The notes beneath the pieces were generated by a model. The model worked only from the letters and a program-made list of their open reading frames with translations. It had not been told where the DNA came from and did not search any database. From assembly GCF_035712445.1 (NCBI RefSeq), contig NZ_DASTAT010000130.1, forward strand, positions 1 through 44,335: DNA of 44,335 nt, in the 5' to 3' direction. Source of the stretch: Oligoflexus sp. (GTDB lineage Bacteria > Bdellovibrionota_B > Oligoflexia > Oligoflexales > Oligoflexaceae). The position numbers were made by a program, and so were the translations under genes. Positions within the stretch are counted from its first letter, which is position 1. The number at the start of each line of letters is the position of its first letter. Positions 31,869-39,611 of this stretch are shown in pieces.

Positions 31869-33305
31869 TCATTTGCTATCAAGAAAGCTCTGCCACTGGT
31901 CATTCAAACGAACGAAACTCGATCCCGACAGTCCCCCTTCGCGGGCGTGGATGTCGAGCAGATCATCGGCCGGTGTCCGCATTCGATCGGTGTAATATTC
32001 CAAGTAAGCTTCAAATATACGCGACGTATCAGCCCCTTGGAAACAGGGCGGCAGACCGCCAAAGGCATCACGCGCAATCCGCATGATTTTCTGGGCTAGC
32101 TGAGCCATCTCGGGATTTTGCAGCCCCTTGGTGGAATGCTGCCAGTATTCGATCAGTCGGCCGCGCAAAGGCAGGAGCAGATCAAGTCCGGCATGCAGCG
32201 CCGCATCGTTATAAAGCATAGCCACATAGAATGCCGCCGGCGCCACCTGCCAGAACCTGGTCTGGCAATCGAGCGAACGCAGCTCCATGAAACCGCGGGC
32301 CCTGACTTCGGGGAACTGCAGCGAAAGATGCGTCTGCAGATCCTTCAGCGTGGGTTTCACGCCGTCGATGCCATGCTCGACCCAATCCTTGAAACGGAAG
32401 CGGCCATCCATCACGCGATACTGGAGGGGTTCAGCGAAGACCACGCGACCATTCATGATGAAATCATAATAGGTTTGAACGCAGGCCTTGCGATCCATGG
32501 ACTTCACGACGCCTTCCAGATAGGGAAAGCCGGTCCGCGAATCATCCATATGCTGCCAGGTGCGCGCGCGATTGCTCAGATAGCCGTTGACCTTGCCATC
32601 CATGAAGGGCGAATTCGCGAACATCGCCGTTGCAAAAGGCGCGAGGAGGTTCGACAGAAGATAACGCTTGGCGAGCACCTCATCGTTGCCGCCAAAATCC
32701 AGGTTGACCTGAATCGTACAGGTCTGCCGCATCATGCGCCGACCGAATTCATTTTGATTGGTGAAGAAGGCATCCATCGCGCGATAACGAGGCTTGGTCA
32801 TCTGCAGTCCGATTTCGTCCACAGTCAGCCAGGGATTCATGCCGACCTGAACGATGCTCACGCCTTTTTCGGCCAGGGCGGTATCCAGAATGCCCTGAAT
32901 GCTCTGCATCCTTTGAATCGCTTCCGACAGGCACGGATAGGGTCGCGTGGAAAATTCCAGCTGACCGCCCGGCTCGAAGCTGATCATATCCGAGTCGTCC
33001 AGACTGATCGTCAGAAGATGCGTGGGATCATCGGGCTGGTAATTATATCGCCAGACTGACTGCTGAGCCTTCATGCTTTCCAGTGCCGGAACCAGTCCAC
33101 CCTGGTCGAAGAGAGGCACCGTCGCGGGTTTCTTCTCATCCATGGACTTCGTCCAGAGCGGCAGCATCTCAACTTCAAGACCGACCAGCCCTGGCCACTT
33201 TGGATATTTGGTGCAGTAGTCCGCGGGGCGTAGCGGAAAGACTTTGTGGTACACGTATTCGTAGCAGGCCTCGGCACTCAAGGTTTCCTGCTTCTGATCC
33301 GCCAT
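31869..33305 (-). CDS. gshA: glutamate-cysteine ligase (plant/proteobacterial GCS2 type)
   Basis: A 478-residue enzyme starting at the ATG 33303-33305 with GAGGTCAAGC upstream; the 25-codon extension ahead of it has no support. Motifs match the plant-type GshA group: VGLEVEMLPL (ATP/Mg site), SFEPGGQLEFSTRPYP, VGMNPWL, KPRYRAMDAFF and RRMMRQTCTIQVNLDFG. The enzyme joins glutamate and cysteine to gamma-glutamylcysteine, the first step of glutathione synthesis, in the cytoplasm. A glutathione synthetase gene is not present in the window. It lies directly upstream of glutamate dehydrogenase and downstream of the exbD terminator. Confidence 0.9.
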   Translation of the reverse strand: MADQKQETLSAEACYEYVYHKVFPLRPADYCTKYPKWPGLVGLEVEMLPLWTKSMDEKKPATVPLFDQGGLVPALESMKAQQSVWRYNYQPDDPTHLLTISLDDSDMISFEPGGQLEFSTRPYPCLSEAIQRMQSIQGILDTALAEKGVSIVQVGMNPWLTVDEIGLQMTKPRYRAMDAFFTNQNEFGRRMMRQTCTIQVNLDFGGNDEVLAKRYLLSNLLAPFATAMFANSPFMDGKVNGYLSNRARTWQHMDDSRTGFPYLEGVVKSMDRKACVQTYYDFIMNGRVVFAEPLQYRVMDGRFRFKDWVEHGIDGVKPTLKDLQTHLSLQFPEVRARGFMELRSLDCQTRFWQVAPAAFYVAMLYNDAALHAGLDLLLPLRGRLIEYWQHSTKGLQNPEMAQLAQKIMRIARDAFGGLPPCFQGADTSRIFEAYLEYYTDRMRTPADDLLDIHAREGGLSGSSFVRLNDQWQSFLDSK

Positions 33306-33412
33306 GCTTGACCTCTTTTTCAGTATAACCTGTCCACCTTCGTAGGCCCGGTTATACCCTGGCAGCACCAAACTGCACAAGTGTCCGCTCCCACGGGGTC
33401 GCCTTTTGTAAG

Positions 33413-33448
33413 AAAAGCGCCGCCGGAACCCGGTCCGTGGCGCTTTTT
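33413..33448 (-). terminator. terminator of the exbB-exbD operon
   Basis: AAAAGCGCC (33413-33421) and GGCGCTTTT (33439-33447) form a 9-bp stem containing a smaller CCGG stem. Transcribed from the minus strand it follows the exbD stop by 18 bases and ends in a T-rich tract; the plus strand also shows Ts, so it may be bidirectional. Confidence 0.75.
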
Positions 33449-33465
33449 CGCTCAGTTAAAAGCTC

Positions 33466-33876
33466 TTACTGGGCTTCCACTTCCACATTGATCGCAAAAT
33501 TCAAAATCCCATAGCGTCGCACGGCGTCGATCAGCTTGACGACATCGCCATGGGGCGTTTTCACGTCAGCGGAAATCAGCGCCTGCACGTCGGGCTTGGC
33601 TTTCTTGCGTTCGGCGATCACCTGAGGCAGCTCTTCATAGCTGATCGGCTTGCCATCCAGAAAAAGTTTGGAGTCCTTATCGATGCTGAAACCGAGGTTG
33701 GTCGCGCCGGTGTCCTGACCCGTCGCGGCCTTGGGCAGCTCAAGGTTGATGGACTGATTCGTGATATAGTTGGCGGTGACCATGAAGATGATCAGGAGCA
33801 CGAGCATCACGTCCACAAGGGGCGTTACGTTGATATCGTTAATACCTTCTTCATCATTTCCTACGCTGCCAGCCAT
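33466..33876 (-). CDS. ExbD/TolR-type biopolymer transport protein
   Basis: A 136-residue protein: short cytoplasmic N-terminus, one transmembrane helix (PLVDVMLVLLIIFMVTANYI) carrying the conserved proton-conducting Asp in VTPLVDVMLVLLIIFM, and a periplasmic domain ending in the TolR/ExbD motif DGDVVKLIDAVRRYGI-like stretch (HGDVVKLIDAVRRYGILNFA). With the ExbB homologue encoded nine bases upstream it forms an inner-membrane proton channel that energises a TonB- or TolA-like partner. No TonB, TolA or TolB gene is nearby, so its partner is elsewhere. ExbD versus TolR cannot be decided from the sequence alone. Confidence 0.92.
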   Translation of the reverse strand: MAGSVGNDEEGINDINVTPLVDVMLVLLIIFMVTANYITNQSINLELPKAATGQDTGATNLGFSIDKDSKLFLDGKPISYEELPQVIAERKKAKPDVQALISADVKTPHGDVVKLIDAVRRYGILNFAINVEVEAQ

Positions 33877-33885
33877 GGCATTTCC

Positions 33886-34512
33886 TTATTTTGAGAAGTG
33901 AGCGATGACAAGACCCTTCATCGCTTCGGCGTTGGATAACTTGCGGCGCACGACGCGCTGGAAACCGTTGAACGCGATGACGGCCGGGATCGCCACGATC
34001 AGGCCGACGGCGGTCGCGATCAGAGCCTCGGAAATACCGGCCATGACCACCGAGGGACCGCCTGCGGGGTTGGTCGACAGATCGCTGAAGGCCTGGATGA
34101 TCCCGATAACGGTACCGAAGAGACCGATAAAGGGGGCGTTGGAACCGAGGGTGCCGAGGATCACAAGGCCGTGGTCGAGCTTTTGTTTCTCGCCGAAGAG
34201 AAAGCCGGTCATGCTCTGGTCCATGGCTTCCACGCCGCGGTCCTTGTATTCAAGGCCCTTGAGGATGGTTTGCGATTCGATGGACTGGCTCGTGCTGCAC
34301 ACGCCTTTGATGCCGTCGATGTCGTTGTCGATCAAACGCCGGGTAACCTCGCGCGAGAAGCTCACGAAATCGAGACGGATGCGGGCGTAATAAATCAGAC
34401 GCTCGACGATGACGCCCAGCGAGATCACGCTGAGAGCCAGGAGGAGCCACAGCACCCACGCGCTGCCTAGGGAAACGATCGCCAGCAACTTGTCCACGAT
34501 GTTAAATTGCAT
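33886..34512 (-). CDS. MotA/TolQ/ExbB-type proton channel protein
   Basis: A 208-residue protein with three transmembrane helices: about 15-37 (LGSAWVLWLLLALSVISLGV), 120-145 (LGSNAPFIGLFGTVIGIIQA) and 160-185 (EALIATAVGLIVAIPAVIAF). The GLFGTVIGI and ALIATAVGLIVAIPAV motifs are diagnostic. It forms a pentamer around ExbD/TolR and conducts protons across the inner membrane. It is the first gene of a two-gene operon (exbB-exbD) with AAAGGAG upstream, and is followed nine bases later by exbD. Confidence 0.93.
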   Translation of the reverse strand: MQFNIVDKLLAIVSLGSAWVLWLLLALSVISLGVIVERLIYYARIRLDFVSFSREVTRRLIDNDIDGIKGVCSTSQSIESQTILKGLEYKDRGVEAMDQSMTGFLFGEKQKLDHGLVILGTLGSNAPFIGLFGTVIGIIQAFSDLSTNPAGGPSVVMAGISEALIATAVGLIVAIPAVIAFNGFQRVVRRKLSNAEAMKGLVIAHFSK

Positions 34513-34584
34513 CTTACTGCTACTCCTTTCGCTGAGAGAACCCTGTTCTCTTCAAGATATGGCATAGGTCCATCAATGGTGTCA

Positions 34585-35175
34585 TCAAGCTTCTGATCGA
34601 AAGGCCTGGGACATAAAGTCTTCGTAAAGACGGAGACTGACGATCCCCTCGCCCATTTGTTCAGAACTGACCCGCAGAAGACCGGGTCGATCAGTCGCTT
34701 CGTGCAGGATCACGTGATCCCAGGCCAGTCGATCCCGCATGAATTGCGATTGGGCCGCTATTTTTTCCGCACGCGCGACCACCCAGCCGCGCGGGGTTTC
34801 TTCAAAAAGATAACCGCGATCGTTCCAGGGCTGCAGAAAAAAGTAGGCCCGATCACCAGCCAGTTTGCCGCTTTCCCAAAGAGCCTTCGGTGTGGCACCG
34901 GCCTCATGCTTTGTTCGCCGGTTGCATGCGTACATAAGATCGCGGAATTGGGTGAATGCGTCCCGGACCTGCCGGCTATCGCTGACCGGACGCCACTCTG
35001 TTAAGCTACGGCGTTCGGGACGGGCAAGGGTCAGGCGATGGCGTTTCTCAGGCGCACGAAATTCTTGAGCCTTGGGCTTTTGCGAGCCGCCCCCGGTGTA
35101 TTTTTCCCCTGGCCACCAACTGCGCCAGCTGATCAGGGGCTTCAGGGTTTGCAAAATTTCCTGAAAATTTCTCAC
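34585..35175 (-). CDS. conserved-looking cytoplasmic protein of unknown function
   Basis: About 196 residues. I choose the GTG at 35173-35175 because AAGGA lies five bases upstream. An earlier GTG at 35215-35217 would run across the tRNA promoter. The sequence has no signal peptide or transmembrane helix. It contains a basic N-terminal half and a C-terminal half with aromatic strands (AYFFLQPWNDRGYLFEETPRGWVVA, ...LLRVSSEQMGEGIVSLRLYED). I recognise no family. It sits between exbB, 72 bases away on the same strand, and the divergent tRNA genes. Confidence 0.6.
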   Translation of the reverse strand: MRNFQEILQTLKPLISWRSWWPGEKYTGGGSQKPKAQEFRAPEKRHRLTLARPERRSLTEWRPVSDSRQVRDAFTQFRDLMYACNRRTKHEAGATPKALWESGKLAGDRAYFFLQPWNDRGYLFEETPRGWVVARAEKIAAQSQFMRDRLAWDHVILHEATDRPGLLRVSSEQMGEGIVSLRLYEDFMSQAFRSEA

Positions 35176-35183
35176 AACATTCC

Positions 35184-35212
35184 TTGACAAGAAACGCAAG
35201 GTTCCGTAAACA
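35184..35212 (+). promoter_or_regulatory. candidate promoter for the tRNA-Gly genes
   Basis: A perfect TTGACA -35 box (35184-35189), 17-base spacer and TAAACA (35207-35212). It is placed about 50 bases before the first tRNA, as expected for a stable-RNA promoter, although the -10 box is weak. Confidence 0.5.
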
Positions 35213-35259
35213 AACACCTCACCTCGAGAGACTTTAAAAATCTCTCAAAGAATGTGAAA

Positions 35260-35336
35260 GCGGGTGTAGCTCAGTTGGCTAGAGCGGCGCGTTGCCATCG
35301 CGCAGGTCGAGGGTTCGAGTCCCTTCACCCGCTCCA
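35260..35336 (+). tRNA. tRNA-Gly (anticodon GCC), copy 1
   Basis: Full cloverleaf: acceptor GCGGGTG pairs with CACCCGC, D-loop TAGCTCAGTTGGCTAGA, anticodon loop TTGCCAT (GCC), T-arm with GGTTCGAGTCCC and encoded CCA at the 3' end. Confidence 0.97.
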
Positions 35337-35360
35337 AAATTCACAGTCGAGGTTTCCCAA

Positions 35361-35437
35361 GCGGGTGTAGCTCAGTTGGCTAGAGCGGCGCGTTGCCATC
35401 GCGCAGGTCGAGGGTTCGAGTCCCTTCACCCGCTCCA
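35361..35437 (+). tRNA. tRNA-Gly (anticodon GCC), copy 2
   Basis: Identical over all 77 bases to the copy 24 bases upstream, with the same GCC anticodon and encoded CCA. The two are probably made from one transcript and increase glycine tRNA dosage. Confidence 0.97.
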
Positions 35438-35551
35438 TCATCTTCTTCAAGTATTCCATACTCCACTCTATCGTGAATCCATAAAACAGACGCGGGCAAA
35501 AGCTGCAGTCGTCGCAATCCCTTTGCCAATCCCATGGCTCAAGGGCCTCCG

Positions 35552-35582
35552 AAAAAAAAATCCGCGGATCGAAATCCGCGGA
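35552..35582 (-). terminator. intrinsic terminator facing left, with no gene upstream of it
   Basis: On the minus strand TCCGCGGA-TTTCGA-TCCGCGGA (35561-35582) is followed by nine Ts (35552-35560). It would end a leftward transcript, yet no minus-strand gene lies to the right. It may protect the tRNA region from antisense transcription or end an unseen small RNA. On the plus strand there is no T-run after the stem. Confidence 0.65.
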
Positions 35583-35802
35583 CTCTGCAGGCAAAGGATT
35601 GGGTACATGCTTACCTTTTACTCCTCTACTGCAAACGCCATTCCAAAAAGACATAGCAGAAGGCACAGCCCCCAGTCCGACTATTCCCTATGAAATCCTG
35701 CACCTGCTAGGCCTACCAGATTTCCAGTCACTACAGCCCCTTAACTCCAGCAATTTGGTAAATCTGATAAAAATTCTGCATAGGCCTTAAACTTCTTTAG
35801 GG
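35583..35802. other. stretch without a recognisable gene
   Basis: About 220 bases between the leftward terminator and the riboswitch promoter. The open frames here have no ribosome sites or codon bias. If anything is transcribed it is a leftward RNA ending at the terminator at 35552-35582. Confidence 0.4.
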
Positions 35803-35831
35803 TTGACACCCGCAGGGCCGGGTGCTTTAAA
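35803..35831 (+). promoter_or_regulatory. sigma-70-type promoter of the cobalamin-controlled operon
   Basis: TTGACA (35803-35808), spacer of exactly 17 and TTTAAA (35826-35831, four of six matches). Transcription would start near 35838, just before the riboswitch. Confidence 0.65.
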
Positions 35832-35842
35832 AGCCACGCAAT

Positions 35843-36010
35843 GCGCAAGGTTTCCTCCAGGAATCAAAAGGGAAGTCGGTGAAAATCCGACGCGGACCCG
35901 CCGCTGTAAGTTGGGAGCGCCTGATCCAAAACCACTCGATCGCATCGGGGAAGGGGATCAGGACCTGGTCACGACGCCAGAGACCCACAAGCCAGAAGAC
36001 CTGCCTGCGC
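35843..36010 (+). promoter_or_regulatory. cobalamin (vitamin B12) riboswitch
   Basis: Conserved core elements are all present: AAAAGGGAAGTCGGTGAAAA, CCGCCGCTGTAA and the B12 box GCCAGAAGACCTGCC (35991-36005). The ends pair (GCGCA 35843-35847 with TGCGC 36006-36010), closing P1. Binding of adenosylcobalamin would repress the cobalt-uptake gene downstream. Confidence 0.95.
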
Positions 36011-36100
36011 CATGAGGTTCGACAATCCCCGGGTCATTGGGAATGTTGAAGTGCAGCGGTGCGTGCGCCGTTATCCTTCCATACCCCGGGTTTGCCGTGA

Positions 36101-36119
36101 CCTCCCCACTTCAGGGAGG
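36101..36119 (+). promoter_or_regulatory. ribosome-site sequestering hairpin (riboswitch expression platform)
   Basis: CCTCCC (36101-36106) can pair with GGGAGG (36114-36119), which is the ribosome-binding site of cbtB, seven bases from its GTG. This predicts translational control by the upstream riboswitch. Confidence 0.65.
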
Positions 36120-36125
36120 AAGTCC

Positions 36126-36323
36126 GTGCCGACCATTTACACGCAAGCCAGACGTCATCTGCGCATCACCCGTCATCTGAAAATGAACGTCGCTCAAAAA
36201 GCGTTCATCACGCTCGCGATCATCGGTGTCGTGCTCTACACGATGTTCTTCACCACAACTCCGATGGTTCATGATTATTTCCATGATCTGCGTCACAGCC
36301 TCATGCTGATCCCCTGTCATTGA
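36126..36323 (+). CDS. cbtB: cobalt transporter subunit CbtB
   Basis: A 65-residue protein starting at GTG 36126, six bases after GGAGG. It has one transmembrane helix (KAFITLAIIGVVLYTMFF, about 26-42) and ends with the CbtB signature of spaced histidines and a final Cys-His: HDYFHDLRHSLMLIPCH (His49, 53, 57, Cys64, His65). CbtB, with the multi-helix CbtA, is predicted to be a cobalt transporter commonly controlled by cobalamin riboswitches, which fits the riboswitch directly upstream. CbtA is not in the window, so the partner is lacking or lies elsewhere. It is the first gene of a three-gene operon. Confidence 0.9.
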   Translation: MPTIYTQARRHLRITRHLKMNVAQKAFITLAIIGVVLYTMFFTTTPMVHDYFHDLRHSLMLIPCH

Positions 36324-36335
36324 AAGGCGGACTTC

Positions 36336-37391
36336 GTGTTACCATTCCTGCTCAGCACTCTGCTTCTTCTCGTCCCTATGCTTGCAGAATCCGCGGAACC
36401 CGCCCTTCTGCAGCTCGAAACCTATCAGGATCCCGGTACGGTGCATCCCCGCACAGATACTCTCGGGTTTCGTGTTTTGATTCATGCCCGCGATGGCCAT
36501 CCCGTTTCGAGCGCGCGTCTTAAAATTCATTTGAAGGCGCCGTCCACACCCTGGATTGGATCAACGGATTTTCCTGTGGTCGAAGGCTCCTCGCTCCTGA
36601 ATCAGGACATTCATGTGCGCGGCGCCATGCATTCCTTTCAATTCGTGCCACCGATTCGTGGAACTTATACCCTGACCGCAAGCGTGGAACCCTTGCCCGG
36701 GGATATGAGTTTCGCGCCGACGCAAAAAAGCTGGCAGACCACCATTCAGGAAAGCCCGGAGCGAAAGACCAATCTCGCCATGCTGATCGCCATCCTCGTC
36801 ACGGTCGGCGGACTGAGCGGATTCGTCCTGGGTCGCAGTGCAGCATCAGCCGCGCTTCTTCTCTTCATCGTTTTGCCCTCTCAAACTTTGAAGGCCCACG
36901 GCTCCCATGAGCATAAAAAAATCGCGGCACCGCCACCAGCTGAAGTCAAAAGCAAAGAAGGCTATCGTCTGGAGATGGATGTCGTGACTCCAGAGCCGCG
37001 CGTCGGTGAACTCAGCGAGATCATCGCCCGTTATCAGAATGCCGAGGGCGAGCTGCAGGCGGCTCTTTTTCATATGGAAGTGAAGCAGCTGGAACATGAT
37101 CACGTTGTTTTCTCCAGCGATGTCTCCGCTCCTGATGGCCTACTTCACTGGGAGGGTCAGTTCTTCGATGGTTCACCGCACCGCGTGTCGTTGACTGCGA
37201 AACCGCTCATGGAAGAGAACCCAGGCCACCTTATAAGAATAGAACGCGATGTGGACGTCACCGGAGTCGAACCTCCTTTGCGTTCCGTGATCAAATCCTT
37301 CGGTCTTCTCATGGCCATCACCGCGCTCGCACTTGTCCTGGGCCTGCTCCTTGGACGTTACTTTCCTCAGCAGAAGGGCAGGCTCACGTGA
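36336..37391 (+). CDS. exported membrane protein with two extracytoplasmic beta domains, in the B12 operon
   Basis: A 351-residue protein starting at a GTG with AAGGCGG upstream, 12 bases after cbtB. Layout: signal peptide (about 1-19); a beta-sandwich-like domain (about 25-145; VLIHARDGHPVSSARLKIHL, FVPPIRGTYTLTASVEPLPG) of the YtkA/FixH-like style; two close hydrophobic segments (LAMLIAILVTVGGLSGFVLG, SAALLLFIVLPSQ); a His-containing linker (AHGSHEHKK); a second domain of the same style (about 210-315); and a C-terminal transmembrane helix (SFGLLMAITALALVLGLLLG). Its tandem domains and histidines suggest metal handling at the membrane, fitting the cobalt context, but no family is recognised. 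Its stop overlaps the next start (GTGA). Confidence 0.72.
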   Translation: MLPFLLSTLLLLVPMLAESAEPALLQLETYQDPGTVHPRTDTLGFRVLIHARDGHPVSSARLKIHLKAPSTPWIGSTDFPVVEGSSLLNQDIHVRGAMHSFQFVPPIRGTYTLTASVEPLPGDMSFAPTQKSWQTTIQESPERKTNLAMLIAILVTVGGLSGFVLGRSAASAALLLFIVLPSQTLKAHGSHEHKKIAAPPPAEVKSKEGYRLEMDVVTPEPRVGELSEIIARYQNAEGELQAALFHMEVKQLEHDHVVFSSDVSAPDGLLHWEGQFFDGSPHRVSLTAKPLMEENPGHLIRIERDVDVTGVEPPLRSVIKSFGLLMAITALALVLGLLLGRYFPQQKGRLT

Positions 37392-38680
37392 AAGATGAGC
37401 GGCTCATAGATCAGGTCATCGGCCAGGACCATGCTGTTGCCGTGGTACGACTCGCCGCGAAACAAAGGCGCTTCGTTCTTTTGATCGGTGAACCCGGCAC
37501 CGGCAAGAGTCTCCTTGGCCGTTCCATGGCCGAACTGCTGCCGCCAGTCGACGCCTACTGCGTGGCCAGCATGCCGAATTCCAGCGATCCATCCTGTCCG
37601 CACGTCATCTGTCGGCCGCGTTCAGAAATAGAAAGCGCCTGGAATAAAACGCGGCTCCAGGAAAAGCGCGAGCACTTCAGCCACAATTATCTTTTGGCTC
37701 TCGCAGCGCTGGGCATCATCCTCGTCTGCGGTTGGCTCATCGTCCGTGATCAGTCTTATGGTTTTGCTCTTGCGGGCCTCTTCGCTCTCGCCTGGCTTTG
37801 GCGGCAAAGAAAAATTCCAGCACCACACCCGCCCCTCCGCAGCGCGAAAATCCTGGTCGATCGTCCGGCTGGTCACGCCCCCTTCATTGATGCCACGGCC
37901 AGTCGTGAAGGTGCGCTCTTTGGTGACGTGCGGCATGATCCCTATCAATCCGGTGGCGGGGAAAGCCCTCCGCATGTGCTGGTCGAACCCGGCGCTGTGC
38001 ATCGGGCGCATGGCGGCGTGCTCTATATAGATGAAATCGGAAACCTGCCGGTCGATGCTCAGAAACTTTTGCTCACGGCCATTCAGGATAGGGCCTTGCC
38101 CATCACCGGACGTCAAAGCGGATCGAGCGGCACACTTATCCGCAGTGAGCCGGTTCCCTGCAACTTTGTTCTGGTCGCAGCAGGCAATGGGGACTGTCTG
38201 AAAAACATCATACCGGCCTTGCGTTCCCGTATTCTGGGCTACGGCTTTGAAGTCCTGACCGCCAGCACCATGGCCGACACGCCTGAACATCGGCGTGATC
38301 TGGAACGCTTCGTGGCTCAGGAAGTCCGAAAGGACGGCCGCATTCCTCCCTTCACGCCCGAGGCCCTGACGGAAATTGTCGCAGAAGCCCGCCGGCGAGC
38401 CGCCACGAAAGGCCAGCTGACAACACGTTTGCGGGAATTGGGTGGACTCGTGCGCATAGCCGGAGATTTGGCCGTCGAGGAAGGCGAGGCCTGGGTTCAT
38501 GCATCGCATGTGCGAAAAGCCCAGTCTTATGCTGCATCCATTGAAGAGCAGCAAACCATGCAGCGCATCGGGGACGCTTCTTTCAGTGGGTTGAAACCAG
38601 AGCTTCCTGCGCGTCGGGCGCACAACTTTTCTGTGACCCAGCCGTCGACGCTTGCGTCATTTCAAAACGCTGATCAATAA
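37388..38680 (+). CDS. archaeal-LonB-like membrane AAA+ ATPase lacking the protease domain
   Basis: A 430-residue protein. The N-terminus LIDQVIGQDHAVAVVRLAAKQRR leads into Walker A GEPGTGKS (Lys40). Two transmembrane helices (about 101-138) are inserted between Walker A and Walker B (VLYIDEI, 211-217), the hallmark of archaeal LonB. GDVRHDPYQSGG, LLTAIQDRALPITGRQ, sensor 1 VAAGNGD (Asn267), LRSRILGYGFEV and sensor 2 RLRELGGLVRIAGD also match LonB. The protein ends shortly after the AAA lid, so the Ser-Lys protease domain, about 200 residues in LonB, is absent and no such ORF follows. It is therefore a membrane ATPase without proteolytic activity. Being in a cobalamin-riboswitch operon, it may help cobalt uptake or handling; that is inferred. 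Confidence 0.88.
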   Translation: MKDERLIDQVIGQDHAVAVVRLAAKQRRFVLLIGEPGTGKSLLGRSMAELLPPVDAYCVASMPNSSDPSCPHVICRPRSEIESAWNKTRLQEKREHFSHNYLLALAALGIILVCGWLIVRDQSYGFALAGLFALAWLWRQRKIPAPHPPLRSAKILVDRPAGHAPFIDATASREGALFGDVRHDPYQSGGGESPPHVLVEPGAVHRAHGGVLYIDEIGNLPVDAQKLLLTAIQDRALPITGRQSGSSGTLIRSEPVPCNFVLVAAGNGDCLKNIIPALRSRILGYGFEVLTASTMADTPEHRRDLERFVAQEVRKDGRIPPFTPEALTEIVAEARRRAATKGQLTTRLRELGGLVRIAGDLAVEEGEAWVHASHVRKAQSYAASIEEQQTMQRIGDASFSGLKPELPARRAHNFSVTQPSTLASFQNADQ

Positions 38681-38837
38681 CACAGGGACAAGTCAGTCCC
38701 GCGACAGGACGTTCGATCACAGCATTCCGCTTGAAAAGACTCGACCAACACAGCGTGTGAAAAACAAGGCCCAGCATTAAAACCAGTGAAATAGCTGAAA
38801 ATTTCTTGAGAGATCGGAGGTGGTCATCCCCGTTCAT
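38583..38837 (-). CDS. possible small membrane-anchored protein
   Basis: An 84-residue ORF with an AAGGGGC ribosome site before its ATG. It has one hydrophobic segment (AISLVLMLGLVFHTLCWSSLF) and a Cys-containing tail (TCPCVIDQ, KSCAPDA). It overlaps the 3' end of the convergent ATPase gene by about 100 bases, which lowers confidence. No family recognised; it may be a small exported protein or a chance ORF. Confidence 0.4.
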   Translation of the reverse strand: MNGDDHLRSLKKFSAISLVLMLGLVFHTLCWSSLFKRNAVIERPVAGLTCPCVIDQRFEMTQASTAGSQKSCAPDAQEALVSTH

Positions 38838-38977
38838 AGAAAGCCCCTTCGCATTTGTCTCCCTAACTTATCAGTTGGAACTTTTTTTTCTACGAATGCG
38901 AGGGGCTCATGGGTAAAAAAATGTGCAATTTTTAAAGGCTGCGTAAATTTACTGTTGAGACTGCTTGTCGGAATTAC

Positions 38978-39487
38978 TCAGTCGTCATCATCATTTTTGT
39001 TCTGAATGCTGACATTCTGATCCTGCGTGGAAAGGCTCGGCGTCGTGTTTGTTATTTCAGGATGCCTGATTTTGCCGCCTTCATGTCCCACCCAGGCCAT
39101 CAGACCTGTCGTCAGAATAACCGCCATCGCAGTCCCTCGTGTGGCGGGTACCAGCCAGGCTTCTTTTTTTCTGCTCACGAGCCAGCCCAAAGCCGCCAGA
39201 CCTGACGTGGCCAGCGCGGCGACCAAAGCCAGCTCCGCCGACTCTTCATGCTGCTCGATCAGATTCTCAGAAATTCCTGCCTGTCGTTCCAGAGTATCTT
39301 CGGCCGGCTCGCCGGTCCAAAAAGCTGGGAGCGCGAGCAAACCTAAAAACATAGCAGCCAGGAGGGCGAGGCGTTTATAGTCGGACCTTCGCGTGAAGCT
39401 GGCCATAAGTATGATAGGTACGAATAGGACAAAACCGATGATGGGAAGATGATTGACGATCAGATGTAATTGGGCTCCGTTGAACAT
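38978..39487 (-). CDS. four-helix membrane protein (DUF2231-like)
   Basis: A 169-residue protein with four transmembrane helices (for example LIVNHLPIIGFVLFVPIILM and ALVAALATSGLAALGWLV). Conserved-looking polar residues sit at helix ends: HLIVNHLPIIG, FWTGEPAEDTLE, HEESAE and GHEGGKIRHPE, the pattern of DUF2231-type predicted membrane proteins, where the histidines might bind haem or metal. The C-terminus is an acidic tail. It is divergent from the LuxR-type regulator. A nearby multihaem cytochrome makes an electron-transfer role possible; this is inference. Confidence 0.7.
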   Translation of the reverse strand: MFNGAQLHLIVNHLPIIGFVLFVPIILMASFTRRSDYKRLALLAAMFLGLLALPAFWTGEPAEDTLERQAGISENLIEQHEESAELALVAALATSGLAALGWLVSRKKEAWLVPATRGTAMAVILTTGLMAWVGHEGGKIRHPEITNTTPSLSTQDQNVSIQNKNDDDD

Positions 39488-39611
39488 AATGATGTCCTCC
39501 TTTGAGTTTCATCATCGTCCCTATTTTTTGTTTCGTATCTAGGACCAAAGGCTTACACTTATCTTGGCAGTTATATTCACGAGTTATGCGACACACTGAG
39601 GCTATGGCCCT

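Noticed and set aside
35325..35666. A minus-strand ORF of 113 codons
   Set aside because: It runs across a complete tRNA gene and the terminator hairpin, and lacks a ribosome site.
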